The notes beneath the pieces were generated by a model. The model saw only the letters and a program-made list of their open reading frames with translations, did no database searches and was not told where the DNA came from. A program made the translations under genes and the position numbers. Below, piece by piece: positions 39,679 to 53,464 of a stretch of 62,178 nt of DNA. The stretch is from Chrysomallon squamiferum. Its lineage: Eukaryota > Mollusca > Gastropoda > Neomphalida > Peltospiridae. The stretch spans positions 7,528,722 through 7,590,899 of the forward strand of contig CM022677.1 of the NCBI GenBank assembly GCA_012295275.1, read 5' to 3'. Every line of letters starts with the position of its first letter. Position 1 is the first letter of the stretch.

Positions 39679-39835
39679 ATTATTGTATCTACAGGAAAGA
39701 CAAGATTCTGGAATCAGCTTCAGTTACAAGAATAGGGAGAAAAATTTAAACAGATGAGGTGTCTACTGATATGGAACAATTATTATTCACAAAAGATGGA
39801 TTTTTCTTTCCAAAGCAGTTTCCTAACCTATCAAA
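39679..39835 (+). repeat. Misplaced copy of a B-arm segment next to the gap
   Basis: Reverse complement of about 42435-42590: both hold TATCTACAGGAAAG, the word AATCAGCTTCAGTTACAAG and AAAGCAGTTTCC. Copy A lacks this segment at its proper position (between 37361 and 37370), so the sequence right of the gap is probably part of an A-type copy. Confidence 0.7.
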
Positions 39836-40029
39836 CACACACATATACACTCTCTGTATTTATATCATATTTAATTATTTAAATACATTATTTTTATCTA
39901 TTTATCTGTCTATAAATATATTTATTTATCTATCTATTTATCCCATATACTTAAGCAACAGACTTGGTCTTTCTTACAGGATGCAGTATATACTCATGCC
40001 TCCTTGCATCTATCTAGCTTTCTTCTGTC

Positions 40030-41351
40030 TATCAATTTACCTCTCTATCCACCCTTTTTTACACACACACACATATATATATATACTAATCATCTTTAAA
40101 CACACAAATAAATTATCATTACTATACACGTTATGTATATGTGTGTATCTATATATATATACACACATATACCCATTTCGTAACACACGTCTATCTGTCT
40201 GTCAGTCTGTCTACAAATCAATCTACCAAACTAGTAACATACCTACATATCAGTTTATCTCTAGCTTAAATGTCTAGTTTTCAATAACCATCCATCAATA
40301 ATATGTCCAGCTCCCTGAATATCTAACTATATACTACTTCAAACCTCGCTATCTTGCTGAATGTCTGTCTATGTAATATATCTGTATTTATTTCTGTGTG
40401 TGTATTTATACAGAGATAAATAGTTACATCTTTCTGTATTTATATCTTTTATCTATCTATATTATCTATCTGTATTTATATCTGTGTATCTGTCTGTATA
40501 ATCTATCTGTATTTATCTCTGTATATCTCTGTATAATCTATTTGTATTTATCTCTGTATATCTGTCTATATAATCTATCTGTATTTATCTCTGTATATCT
40601 ATCTACATAATCTATTTGTATAAATTTCTATATATCTATAAATATAATCTATCTGTATATATTTCTATATATCTACATATATATAATCTATCTATATTTA
40701 TCTCTGGATATCTACATTTAAGTTATCAGTTCATCACTAACTCAAACACAAATCCAATCCTTTCTGTTTTCTGTCTGCCTCTGTGTGTATTTATCTATGT
40801 ACATATACATGATCATATCCACTTTACCATCATATATGCTTACACCTATCTATTTATCCATCCATCGTACTCTAAGGAAATGCCTCCCTATATATATTTC
40901 TCTATCCATCAATAACAATCCCTTGAATCAGCTATTCATCTTCCTGACTATCTCCCTAAATTATTATAACTATGTTTTATATCTATCTTTCTGTGTTACT
41001 GTCCATTTATAACTCTCATTCACAATTCCCTTATTTAGTGATCCTTATCAATCACAAACACACACACACAGAGGCACTTTCTATGTCACCTATCTATATA
41101 TATCTCTGTATGTATATCGAAGTACACAATTTCTCATTCTATCTACATAATCAACCTACCTAACAGTTTATATATCAATAACATCTATCAGTCATTTAAA
41201 CATCTTCTTGTCTACATACCTTCAAACCTCCCTATAGTTCTGTATGTTTGCACACATATTTACTCAATATATTCACATTTCAAAAAAGACAAGCGACTTT
41301 TCCTTCTATATACTATTCTCTGCTCCAGCTTACATACCTACACCTGTAGCT

Positions 41352-41410
<59 letters not shown>

Positions 41411-42120
41411 GTCTTCCACATTACCATCATACCTGCCTACACCTATCTGTCTATCTGAAACATAACTCTCTACATATATCTCCATATCAACCTACTGAAC
41501 TACTGACATACCTACCTATCTGTCCCTCTCTGTGTCTGATATCTATTAGTTAGCTATCTACATATATCTGCATATCAACCTACTGAACTACTGACCTACC
41601 TGTCCCTCTCTGTGTCTGGTATCTATTAGTTAACTATCTACATGTATCTACATATCAACCTACTGAACTACTGACCTACCTACATATCTGTCCCTCTGTG
41701 TGTCTGCTGTCTGTTAGATAACTGTCTACATATATCTACGTATCAACCTACTGAAGTACTGACCTACATACCTATTTGTTTATCTATCCACATTATGACA
41801 GATCAATAACCATCCATCAATCATATATCTAATTCCCTGTCCAACTACCTACATACATAACTAACTATGTCAAAATAGCTACATTATAGCGTATGTATTT
41901 TACTGTATGTCTACACTCTCAGCCTGGCACACAAACACACATGACAGAAAGAAGAATACACAGAATAGATAGATAGGCATGTTTGTCTTTCTGCCTAAAT
42001 TCATCTACATCTATAAATTTACTTGTTAACTTCTACTTCTCTAACTGTCTATCAGTCTATCAATCTCTCTCTCTTTCTTTCTGTGTATCTTCCTGTTTAT
42101 CTCTTTACCTGTTAACCTTT
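40030..42120. repeat. Degenerate TATC/CTAT region (copy B arm of the palindrome)
   Basis: Inverted partner of 37560-39478, with its own (AT)n at 41353-41406. No gene. Confidence 0.8.
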
Positions 42121-42954
42121 CATCAGACAGTCAGTCTCATATCTGTCAATCATCTCTCCTTTCCTTTAAATCACTTATAGTTGCTCTAAACTTGCTAATA
42201 TTGTCTGTGAAAACAACATTAAGCTGGAACCTGCTTGTTGTCTATCTGTAAATATCATTCTCCACATATTTTCATTTCTTCTATAATTTGTAATGTAGAA
42301 ACACACATAGCTTTTGCAGTGTCATTAGTCATTAAGTGGAAGTTTTTTGTTCCCTTCCATAATAACCAAGAATCATCCACTGTTAACTATTGGAGAATAA
42401 TCAATCAACACTGATGTGTACTGTCAACATTTTCTCTGGAAACTGCTTTGGAAAGAAAAATCCATCTTTTGTGAATAATAATTGTTCCATATTGGTAGAT
42501 ACCTCATCTGTTTAAAATCTTCTCCCTATTCTTGTAACTGAAGCTGATTCCAGAATCTTGCCTTTCCTGTAGATACAATAATAAAATTTAATAGAATAAT
42601 AATTATTTTTTGATTGTGTTTAAAAATCTGTAATGTTAGAAAGAAATTATTATAAATAAACATCATCTGTCTCTTATTGTAATAGATTTTAATAATAAAT
42701 CATAAATAATTTAAACAAGAAATATATATCTATAAAAAAGTATCACTATACATTTTACATTGTGGTCAATTTAAAAAGAAAATTGTTTTTTTATAATTAA
42801 ATTCATAAAAAATGTGAAAATATATCTTTATGAAAGATTTTCTAATAGTAAACAAGAAGAATGCATTGATTAAATCAAAATATTTTAAAGTTAAGCAATA
42901 CAAACATAACATGAAAATGTAAATATAATAATAATACAAATACCACTAATATTT

Positions 42955-43115
42955 CTCAAAGATGAAATCCATAAAATTGTGAATTCTCCTCTGAATCTTC
43001 AGCACTGACCTGCCTTGTACTGTAAGGGAGAGAGTGAGATCTGAAAACTCTGTCTTTGACCAAGTGTTTAAAAGAAATACTAAAATCTGACATGGACTTG
43101 ACAGTTTCCACCTGT
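42955..43115 (-). other. Exon-like block e8 (copy B)
   Basis: Same border signal (TTTACAG) as in A. One extra base moves the open frame to one reading SDFSISFKHLVKDRV and ending YGFHL. Which copy preserves the ancestral frame is unclear. No family recognised. Confidence 0.35.
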
Positions 43116-43574
43116 AAATTGAAAAGAATTCATTGTCACCAGCCTATAAAAATGACAGGCAGTTTAGTTAAATAACTAAATGATAAGTTCTGTCATTTAT
43201 TAATTTACTAATAGATACCAAAGCTTTTCAGTTCTAATAACAAACTGTTAATGTCACTCTTCACTAGGTATGTGAATATAGTCATTTTGATTACAGGCTG
43301 CATTACTTTTTTGGAACACTTAGAACTGATTCTATACATCTAATTTTAGATTTGATTAAAAATGTAAGTTAATTAATCTGGCTACAACAATAAATTTATC
43401 CACAATAATACTCTTTTAATCCCAAAAGATCAAGAGAATTCCAATTAATTACAAATATTTAACATTTTAAAATGTGATGATATAATTAATTCAAACCACA
43501 AAAAATTCCTTTATACCTTCAGATCTTTAAGTATAAAATCTACTGATCTGTGTTGTATCTGAGTTACCTGAAAG

Positions 43575-43673
43575 GTCTTCCTGTGTCTTTAACCCAAGCT
43601 GGTCAAGAAAATCCTCTGAAATGCTGGACATCAGAGGATCCAAAGTTTGTGCTGGTGGTATTTAGACAACTAT
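43575..43673 (-). other. Exon-like block e7 (copy B)
   Basis: Reads QTLDPLMSSISEDF, LDQLGLKTQEDLS then a TCAG|GTAACT donor. Unlike A it keeps 12 bases that extend the frame at the start. No family recognised. Confidence 0.4.
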
Positions 43674-45086
43674 CTGGTTTGATATATGACTCAGTTTCCT
43701 ACTATTTGTTCAAATCCGGCAATTTTGTGGATTTTGTATGTTCCATTTTTTTGTCTAAATAAACAAATACAGAAAGAAAAACTAATGAAATAATTTTAAA
43801 AAATAATAATAAATACAAAGTAAGCATCAATTTTATCATTCTAAATCTTAATGTACATTAGTTAAATGTCTATTTTTTTTACCTATTCCAGGCTAGGAGC
43901 ATTTGATTAATTTGCACAATAAAATCTTTGGGAAGAAAAATTTCAGTCATGGAAAATTATTTGTAAATTATCAATGAATTATTTTTTAACAATGTTTTAA
44001 TACTGACTTTATTTATCTGGATATGATGGTAACATTCAGATGAAGCAAAATTAACTTTTAAAAAGGTAAATGCTTTGCCTGCAACAAACAACAATTAATG
44101 AGTTAAAACCTTGATTAAAAATATAATGTTTATAGGCTTGCATTATAGAGAACACAATAAAGAGAATTCTACCATTTTAAATAACACTATGTGAAATAAA
44201 TATTTCCCATAAAATTATTATTAGTGGCTCTTGTTTTAAAACATATAGAAAAAAAAAAAGGTTGCCCAAATACAATTTTTGGGGCAATTAACCCATCATC
44301 TTTTTAACATCCTAATCACCCAAAGAGAACATACGTACTTAAACACATTATTTATTATTATAAAACATAACCAGACCACTTACTTCAGAACAGGTCACTG
44401 TTTTATTGACTTCCTGGCTACTAATAATTATTTATGATGAGCCTAAAACTGTGACAGGAGTATAACTCATAGAGAGAAAAAGAAAAACAAATTCGTAAAT
44501 AAAAATCAAAGAAAGGCTTTTAATCCAATATCTGAACTAATTACTTCTGCTAGTAGATTCTTTAACGGAGGTCAGATCTATATCTGCTATTAATTTAAAT
44601 GTTGTGATATACATGCAGAGAAATTTTGAATCCCAGTATTTTAAAAAATAAATATAAAAAATAAAGTAATTATTAAAAATAAAATTAAAAATTAAATATA
44701 AATATTTTAGAGAAATAACAAATATGTCTAAAATAAAGATGAATTTGAATCACATAATTAAAGCTAAAGAAGAATTTTTCATTCAGAGCCACCTTCAACA
44801 AAATGAATATAGCTTTTCTTTATGAAATGATTTCACACATACCTCAACAGCATTCCTTAAGCCATGTAGTTCTTGTAATTTTTGTGAGTTAAAAACAAAA
44901 CTGTTTTGGTTATTCCTAGTACAAATTTAAGCTAAAAAGAAATAAAACAATGCTAATGGAAGTATACTAAGTCACCTGCTGCTCAACTTCCAGGCTTTTG
45001 ACTTTGCCACTGTCACACACAGCTGTCACAGTCATCTGACAAGTTTTAATGTTTTTCTTTGCCTGGTTTTAGCATGTTCAAGTTTT

Positions 45087-45275
45087 TCAAGTTTTTTCTC
45101 CCTGATATTTGATGTTGAGATTGGTGACCTGGTGGAAGACTCTCCAACTTAAGAATTGTTGTAGTCTGACATGGTTGTCTTCAATGTCCAGATCACCAAT
45201 ATTGAGCTGTTCATCAGCAGAACTTTCACACAACAGAGTCGATGCTGATATTGGACTAGAGTCTGGACAACTCAC
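45087..45275 (-). other. Exon-like block e6 (copy B), intact open frame
   Basis: CESSADEQLNIGDLDIED, NHVRLQQFLSWRVFHQV, TNLNIKYQGEKT then stop. Acidic first half, no domain recognised. Copy A stops after the first half. Confidence 0.4.
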
Positions 45276-45709
45276 TGGTCAGAGTGTGATTGGTGGGTGT
45301 AATAAATAAATAAATAAAATACTGTAAAAAATATAAAATAAATAAAATACTGCTACTACTACATTTATTGTAATAATAAAAGTGATTTTTTTACTCTCTT
45401 GACTATTAGTCCTATGCCTGTATTTCTTTATACTAATATTATTATAATTACTACAACAACAATTATGACTACTATCACTGCTGTTACACTACTCTTCTTG
45501 TTTATCATAAGAATTTCTCTAAAACAACTACTATTAGTACTGCTACTACTACTACCACCACCACTACAACCTGTAATTTGAGTACAAACAGCTTATTTTA
45601 ATCACCATGAGTCTCACAAGACACATTACTATTACAAAGCTATGGAGACAACATCATCAGTTAAAACATCACCAAGATCAATTCTATATTACTACAACAA
45701 GTAGTATTA

Positions 45710-45870
45710 TTATTGCTGTAACAACAACATTACTACAACAATGACAATGACTAATACTACTACTATAACAACAACCTCTATAGATGTTCCTGTTCTGCCA
45801 TATTCTTTGATGACATTTCTACCCTGTGGCAGGCTCACAGAATTAGCTGTTCTTGTGTGCACAGCAGTTT
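45710..45870 (-). other. Exon-like block e5 (copy B)
   Basis: After GTTTTTCAG: TAVHTRTANSVSLPQGRNVI, KEYGRTGTSIE, then a run of Val/Ile/Leu and TAA at 45712-45710. The central PQGRNVIKEYGRTGTSIE is identical in A. Confidence 0.4.
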
Positions 45871-45914
45871 CTGAAAAACAACAGTCTTTTATTTATTTAG
45901 CTTTGTAGTTATAA

Positions 45915-45917
<3 letters not shown>

Positions 45918-45973
<56 letters not shown>
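45918..45973. repeat. (GA)n microsatellite (copy B)
   Basis: About 28 units. Further (GA)n at 46391-46449 and 46825-46914 each accompany a copy of block e4; copy A has an interrupted CT tract at 33847-33896. Confidence 0.9.
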
Positions 45974-45975
<2 letters not shown>

Positions 45976-46105
45976 AAAAGATGTACATACATGTCATATT
46001 TAAAACCAAAAAAGAAAACCAGACCTAATATAATATGAATTATGTTGTTTAGCTAGTTATTAAGATTCATATATTTTAAAATTACCACCTGATTCATTAT
46101 TTTAC

Positions 46106-46387
46106 TTACAAAAATTGTGTTATTAAACCAGCCATGAAAATTGAAAGACTGTGGTCAACATAAATATAGACAACAGCTACAGTACATCCATCTCCAATGT
46201 ATTTTAGTGTGTCTGTCCTCACAGGAACAGTGACACTGTGTGAAGGCTGACAGTTCCAGTCTGGTAACAGAAAAGTTAAACATTTTAAAATACTCATAAA
46301 ATATGATGCTTCTTCTTCTTTTATTTAAAAAAATAGAAATTTACAACAAAATAATCAAGTCTATATGAATGGAACTGTTGTGTGTAT

Positions 46388-46452
<65 letters not shown>

Positions 46453-46750
46453 CAAAAGATTTACATACATATCATATTCAAAAACAAAAAAGAAAACCAG
46501 AGCTAATATTATAATATGAATTTTGTTGATTAACTAGTTATTAAGACTACAACCTGATTCATTATTTTATTTACAAACACTGTGCTATTAAACAAACCAT
46601 GAAAACTGAGTAACTGCAGACAATAGAAACTATAGACAACAGCTACAGTACATCCATCTCCAGTGTATTTTAGTGTGTCTGTCCTCACAGGAACAGTGAC
46701 ACTGTGCGAAGGCTGGCAGTTCCATCTGGTAACAGGAAAGTCAAATATTT
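46106..46750 (-). repeat. Tandem duplication of exon-like block e4 in copy B
   Basis: First copy 46297-46106 is an open 63-codon frame like that in A. The second copy, at about 46750-46556, carries deletions (LPDW region shortened, CAGACAATAG instead of the TATTTATGTTG segment). Each unit includes its own (GA)n. Copy A has a single e4. Confidence 0.7.
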
Positions 46751-46821
46751 TAAAATAATATTTTTCTTTTAATGAGGTTTATATGAAAGGAAGTGTTGTG
46801 TATGTGTGATGTGTGTGTGTG

Positions 46822-46917
<96 letters not shown>

Positions 46918-47408
46918 CAGTTATTATACAAGATTCTAATGTATGTTACAAACACAAATTCACTGTTCAGTTTTGTTTCTCTCTTTTCCAGTGGCAGCAG
47001 TACAAACTTGTTCCTCAGTGCTGGACAGCACCTTCTACTGAAACAACTTCACTAGCCAACATCAACATCAATCAGAGCAGTAAGAGCATTCTGAAAAAAA
47101 ATAAAATAAAATAAAATAAAAATATTAAATGTTATAAATAAATAACTAATGTTTCTGTTATTATTAAAATTTAAATTTTAGTGGTACCAGTTACAGGATT
47201 ATTCAGACAAAAACAGGTGTGGGATATTTTTGATATATTTTGTATAATCATTATAATGATAATGATGGTAATATTAATAATTTAAATAATTAACAAAACA
47301 ACAGAAAATAAATGATTATCATTATGCTATTATTTTACAATCACTTAAGAGATGTTACTATAAAACTTATTTTACTTGCTGAGAAATAAAACTAAGATAA
47401 AAACTTAC

Positions 47409-47510
47409 AACTTGGAATTGTGCAGTCTGCAGTGTCTGTACAGCTGATTCATCCTTCTCCATAAACATAAATTCCCTTTCTAGACAGCAACTGAACAATA
47501 CTGCCATGAC
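47409..47510 (-). other. Exon-like block e2 (copy B), intact
   Basis: 102 bp between TTTTATGTAG and GTAAGT, exactly 34 codons, phase 0: VMAVLFSCCLEREFMFM, EKDESAVQTLQTAQFQV. A canonical exon in form. Copy A is broken at the same place. Family unknown. Confidence 0.5.
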
Positions 47511-47709
47511 CTACATAAAATATTTAACATCAATGGTAAACAAAGCTTTTGGTAATTCCAACATGAACATGATACTTTATTATCTTTTTTTTATGATAAA
47601 TGGTGGTATTTTTTGGTAATATTATCATTCATGCAATATTTCTCCCTCTCTCTCTCACACACACACACAAACCATACCCTGCCACTGTTGAGAGGTTCTG
47701 AAAACATTC

Positions 47710-47863
47710 TTACACAGGCCTGACATCACTTGACACCAGACTGTTGCTTGGTTGATGTTTCATTAGTCTCTTGTATCTCTTCTCTGGAAAATGGCCTGGA
47801 TTTGTGTGATGCCGATGCAGGAGTCTCTGCATTTCATGATGCACTGGCATAGATGAGAACAGC
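47710..47863 (-). other. Exon-like block found only in copy B
   Basis: After TTTTGTCAG: LFSSMPVHHEMQRLLHRHHT, NPGHFPEKRYKRLMKHQPSN, SLVSSDVRPV then TAA. Basic and His-rich. It lies in the B-specific block that replaces the transposase core of copy A. No family recognised. Confidence 0.4.
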
Positions 47864-48036
47864 CTGACAAAACAAATCAGGAAAATATTTTTATAAAACT
47901 TAGGGAACCACTAAGCTGTCACTGGTGGGTTGATATATTTTTTTAAATCAGTTTTTGATTTGTTTAGCAGCTCTGTGCACCAAGGTTGTTTTACCACCTA
48001 CACTTCTGTTCACTTGTTTTTCCTTGTGGTTCAACT

Positions 48037-48219
48037 TGAGCCTTTTGGCTTTTTGTTCAGGTGAGTTTTCCAATCAGTTACACTGACCAAAGGTGCAGGC
48101 CTTGGCAGCACAGGATTTGAAACTGCCTTAGCAGTGCCACAGTTTTGGGGAGCACCATATAGAATTGCAGCAGTTTCCTGCCGAACATGAATGTCAATGT
48201 CCATATCACCATTTTCCAT
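48037..48219 (-). pseudogene. N-terminal remnant of the hAT-like protein (copy B)
   Basis: MENGDMDIDIHVRQETAAIL, YGAPQNCGTAKAVSNPVLPR, PAPLVSVTDWKTHL, in one frame (A has a shift here). Homology to A stops right after CTCACCTG (about 48061), after which the frame closes within 10 codons. The transposase core is missing. Confidence 0.55.
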
Positions 48220-48229
48220 TGCCTCTGTC

Positions 48230-48585
48230 AGTGTGGATTGTGGAATGTGAGGAGTGTGCTGCCTGGCATTCTGAATGTCAGTATGTTCTGTTTCTTTGTG
48301 CGTGCTTTTAGGTCGGTTTTGCCACTACTCGACAGAACTCAGACCTCGTACATTAGTAGGTTTATACTGTATGAATTTAATATGTAATACATATATGTTT
48401 GATGAAACAAATAATGTCAGCCAGGTACATTATCCATAGATACAGAGGTAAATAGTTTTGGATGTCTTAGTATTAGTCATATTATCTGCATAAGACACCT
48501 GCTTCAAAAAAGAATAATTTTAGTAATGTTTTGTGCATGGAGATTGTACAGTGTATTAATATCTTTTGTGTTTATGGTTATGAAT

Positions 48586-48628
<43 letters not shown>

Positions 48629-49336
48629 AATATTTATTATAACAAATAATTTTATTAATATTTTACTGTATCTGCATATCAAAATAACCTGGTAATATTT
48701 TATTTAAATATTTATTCAAATTTATTAGTTTTTAATGTTTACATAGAGTTATACAGTTATTTAGCTTTAATAATATGAAAGCATTTATGTCCCCACCTAT
48801 TATAACCTTTAATATGGTTAAAATATAATTTAAATATGTTTAATAATATATAGAGCAAGTCAGCAATTTAACATAAATCTTTAAAAATACTAAATCATAA
48901 ATAACCTGGCAGAAAACAACCTGTCAAAGAAAATTGGCATATTTTTTTAAATTGTTTTATTAGTCATGATTTCTTGTTTATATGATGTTGTTTATGCTGT
49001 TCACATTAGAACAACCACTGGTGAATTTTATTTATAATCGAGAGTCGTTATTTGAAAAAAAATATATAATAAATAAATAAATAAAAAATTATTGTTCCCG
49101 AATAAGATGGCTGCCATCATGTAGTATGACTTTTAAATCATAATTAAATAAAACCAAACACTTTAACAACAATAATAATAAATAGTAATACCTGTCTCCT
49201 GAAATGTTTTAAGCAACTTCTTTGTTGGTTGATAATGCGATTACATCAATTCTGAATAAAATTCTTCAAACGTCAAATACAAAAGTAAATCCGTAAAGAC
49301 CGGCAATCATCCCGCATTTTTCAGAAACTAATACAG

Positions 49337-49368
<32 letters not shown>

Positions 49369-50084
49369 CAAATCAAATGAAATACATAAAGGAACAAAAT
49401 AACCTTTATCAAATATACGTACTAATTATAAATCGATATTGTTCTTTTTTTTATTATATTTATTTTTTATTATTTTACGGGGTTTTTTTTTGTTTTTTTT
49501 TCCCTCTCTCATTATTAGCCAATCGTAAATCCGTAAACACCGGCAATCATCCCGCATTTTTCGGCAACTACTATAGTAAAAAAAATAAAAAATAAAAATA
49601 AAATAAATAAATTTAAAACAAATAAAATAAATAAAGGAACATAAACCTTTATTAACATATACGTACTAATTATAAATCGATATGGTTCTTTTTTCAAATA
49701 AACGGTGTTGTTATTTTTTTTCACCCTATTTTTTCTTTCTTCTTCTTAATTTATGTTAATGCACCAAATAAAATCACTAAAACTAAAACTCACACTACAA
49801 TAAGTTGCTAATTATTGTCCAGGAATTTACCAAGGTTTTATATAGGTCTGAAAACATTGTCTGAAAAAAAAAAAATGAATAAATTAAAATAAAATAAAAA
49901 TTTACAAGTATGGCAACTCAGAGAGATTGGAAATAAATAATCATTTTCCTTTGTTTTATCTGCATTGCATTTTAAACTGTGTAGTCTGTGTAAGATATCG
50001 CATATATGCGTTAAAACAACGAATAATCCCATCAAACAATTCATAATGGCACTACATTTAAAGTTTATTTCTCTTATAACAAAA

Positions 50085-50156
<72 letters not shown>

Positions 50157-50353
50157 TCAATGTTTGAACCTATTCTGACATCTATTATCAATAACAAAGT
50201 AGAAACTAATCAAATGAAGGGTGTATTCACCTTTTTGGGTGTCTTTTCCTGGAGTGCTGAAATGTTAAATAAAAACATATGAAAGTAAATATGTTTTAAT
50301 ATATTTCTGAAATTTCCATTGTTCTGTGGTAACATTTCTTTTGATTATTAATA

Positions 50354-50405
<52 letters not shown>

Positions 50406-51780
50406 AACTGTATTAAGGAGTGATTAATGTTAATCAAGTGAAAAGTGACACAAAGTAATGAAATAATCAGTGAAGACAAATACATGTATGTTGTTAGGTA
50501 GATGTCTAAGTACATGGAGATTAACAGTGATAAAATATTTTATTACAGTATGTCTACTGTGTTAGCGTCTGTAAAGATAAAAACTTCAAAACAAGGGTAA
50601 ATAAATAAATAATAATAACAATAATAAAATAATAATAACGACACACACACACACACACACACAGAGATACCTAAACTAACATTTATTTGTTATAAATACA
50701 ACAGGAAAGTAAAAAAGATATGTACTTAAGTAAGAAAAAAGAGAATTCCGTGTGACTGACTCAGGGTTGGATTTAATGTGCTTGCCTCCCATAAGCTAAA
50801 GAAAGTTTACCGCCCCCCTCAAGGCTCAAGTCCCCCTCAGCCTTCCCACTTAGTTTATTTAATATGAATGGTTATAACGTATGATCTAGTTGAAAGTAAA
50901 AACCTGGTTTTACATTTACATAATCATTTATTTATAAATCTAATGTGAAAATACGAATTTATTGCGCTTTTCAGCCATTGACCTCAATGTAAAAATGACG
51001 AAACTATTTTCAATTAAAGATTTCCAGTGACGTAGAAAGATCAGCGGGAAATATAAATATGTCGACTAGACATATCTCAGAAAAGATCAAACCCAACGTT
51101 AGGCCTATAATTCCCACAAATATTTGTAACTAAAGTCAATGTTTTCATACACACACTCATGCACAGTCATACACGGAGTCGGTTTTAAGCCAAGATATAT
51201 ATATATATTTCATGATCCTAATCAGTTTAGTGTGAAAAAGTAGTACAATAATTTACCTAGTACTTCAAATAGTATATTATTTGTTGTAAGAGACAACTCT
51301 AGGTATTATTTAAGAAGCTTTTCAAGACAACTTCGAAATGTAATATCTGTAATTATCCTCATTATTTTTAATCAACCTTAGAAAAAGAATGGGAAATAAT
51401 GAATGTGAGTGTTTTTATGTATTTATGCATATATTTAGAATTAGAAAACGCTTTGGCTTAGGAATTGTATTTTATTTTAAAAAGTAATCATTTTCTAATT
51501 TCATTCGAATTTATTTCATCTGTATAACGGAGCTTTAAATCCAGTTCGCTAGTTCTCCGCTGTTTTTTACTAAACATTTATTCATCTACATAAAACATTT
51601 TAAAATTGTATACAGAAGCATTCGGGGTTGTACAGATATACACTTCTAGAACAATACATTTATAAATATATTTAAAACATTTCAAAAACTGTTTACATTG
51701 CATCCTTCTTTTCTTTTATTCTTTTTTTTATCTATAAATAAAAGTGCAACCTCTCAAAATAGGTTTCTTACCAAAAACAA
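48230..51780. other. Copy B non-coding stretch
   Basis: Inverted partner of about 28360-31870. (GT)n at 48588-48626, 50085-50153 and 50358-50402. No gene recognised. Confidence 0.55.
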
Positions 51781-51790
51781 TATCCGATAA

Positions 51791-51795
51791 GCGCG

Positions 51796-51889
<94 letters not shown>
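51791..51889. repeat. (GC)n(CA)n compound microsatellite (copy B)
   Basis: Seven GC units followed by about 42 CA units. GC/CA alternation can adopt left-handed DNA. The A counterpart (28319-28362) has 17 GT and 5 CG units. Confidence 0.9.
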
Positions 51890-51894
<5 letters not shown>

Positions 51895-52212
51895 GAACAG
51901 CACACACAAACACACACACACACACACATAATAATAATGTATCGTTATTCATTAACAGTTGTTTTGAGGCTGATGGAAAGATACCGCACTGGCTGCTACA
52001 CCGTTTCTATTACAAATGATATTTATCTTTTAGCCTTTTTTTTTCGATTATTTATTTATTTATTTACCGCTTTCATTGACAATTTCTGAACAAAAATTAG
52101 TTTCTTTAGTTGTATTCTGTAATATTATTAAAACAGATTATAATAACAATGCTATTGTCACAGACAGCGAGCTCGTTGTATTATTATTGCTATTATTTAA
52201 AATTGTCATTTA

Positions 52213-52521
52213 CCTTTTTCTTTTAACCATATTTTGTTTTTCTGCGAAAACGATTTCTTCTGCTGTAGCAACAGATACGATTTCGTTGAATCCAACTCTT
52301 TTTTTCCTATTTTCGATCATATTTTGTATACAAAAGAATGTATATCGACGAATTTTAGCAGATGTTTGATATTTCATTAAAAAAAGAATAATACAAAAAA
52401 AATATTGACATTTTTTCTGGTTCACATGATGTGCCTCAATCAGAATGTCAAGACTATTAAAGAATCCACTGTTATCTTTCAGGAAATATGAAAATATCAC
52501 TTGCAGTTTTAACGCCGCCAT
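52213..52521 (-). other. 103-codon open frame starting ATGGCGGCG (copy B)
   Basis: MAALKLQVIFSYFLKDNSG, then IEAHHVNQKKCQYFF, SAKIRRYTFFC and GFNEIVSVATAEEIVFAEKQ, ending RKR then TAA (the same place can be read as donor AG|GTAAAT). Copies A and C carry about 395 and 310 extra bases inside this frame and so do not encode it. No family recognised. It may be a spliced-form remnant or chance. Confidence 0.35.
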
Positions 52522-53002
52522 CACTATCTATATCAGATCTCATTAGTGTCTCCACAGAGATGTGGCGTTAATATTAACACATCGTCGTTATGAAAATAAG
52601 CAGCTTAATTACCTGTTAAATGAAAAAGGTGAGAATTATTACCTGTAAGAAGAAAAAGGTGAGAATTAATTGGTGGTTCAGCGGTGATATTTACAGTTTG
52701 TAGGTAAGTATTTTGAGAAATATTAATCTCATATTTTATTAATAATGTTATTAGGTTTAGAACTCAGTACACTGATAGTAATAGTGAAGCGGTAATATTA
52801 ACACAGTACATTGAAAAACATAGAACAGTTTTTGATCAGAGGACTGGTAAATTCAAAAAAAAAAAATAAAAAAAATAAAAACAAATCCAAAACAAAAATT
52901 ACAGAAATTGTTTAATATGAAGAAATACTGAGAGGTTTTCTTTTATTTGTTAATGATCATAGTAGAGTTTATGGAAAGAGAACGTGATACTGAGGCCCCT
53001 GT

Positions 53003-53446
53003 CTTGAACTCGCTGGAGGAACTGGTAAGGTGGCTTTAAGGCAGAAAGTGGGAGACAGACCTGCTGAATGTCTTCACTTGAACTCGCTGGAGGAACTGGT
53101 AAGGTGGCTTCAAGGCAGAAAGTGGGAGACAGACCTGCTGAATGTCTTCACTTGAACTCGCTGGAGGAACTGGTAAGGTGGCTTCAAGGCAGAAAGTGGG
53201 AGACAGACCTGCTGAATGTCTTCACTTGAAGTCGCTGGAGGAACTGGTAAGGTGGCTTCAAGGCAGAAAGTGGGAGGCAGACCTGCTGAATGTCTTCACT
53301 TGAAGTCGCTGGAGGAACTGGTAAGGTGGCTTCAAGGCAGAAAGTGGGAAACAGACCTGCTGAATGTCTTCACTTGAAGTCGCTGGAGGAACTGGTAAGG
53401 TGGCTTCAAGGCAGAAAGTGGGAGGCAGACCTGCTGAATGTCTTCA
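53003..53446. repeat. 74-bp tandem repeat, six copies (copy B only)
   Basis: Units start at 53003, 53077, 53151, 53225, 53299 and 53373 with CTTGAACTCGCTGGAGGAAC or CTTGAAGTCGCTGGAGG. GC content is visibly higher than the surroundings. No long sense frame. Confidence 0.95.
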
Positions 53447-53464
53447 CTTGAATTAGTCGGAAGC

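Noticed and set aside
37500-42200. Open frames of 60-176 codons rich in Ile, Tyr and Ser in the GATA region
   Set aside because: Low-complexity TATC/GATA drift, present on several frames and strands with no conserved protein pattern between arms.
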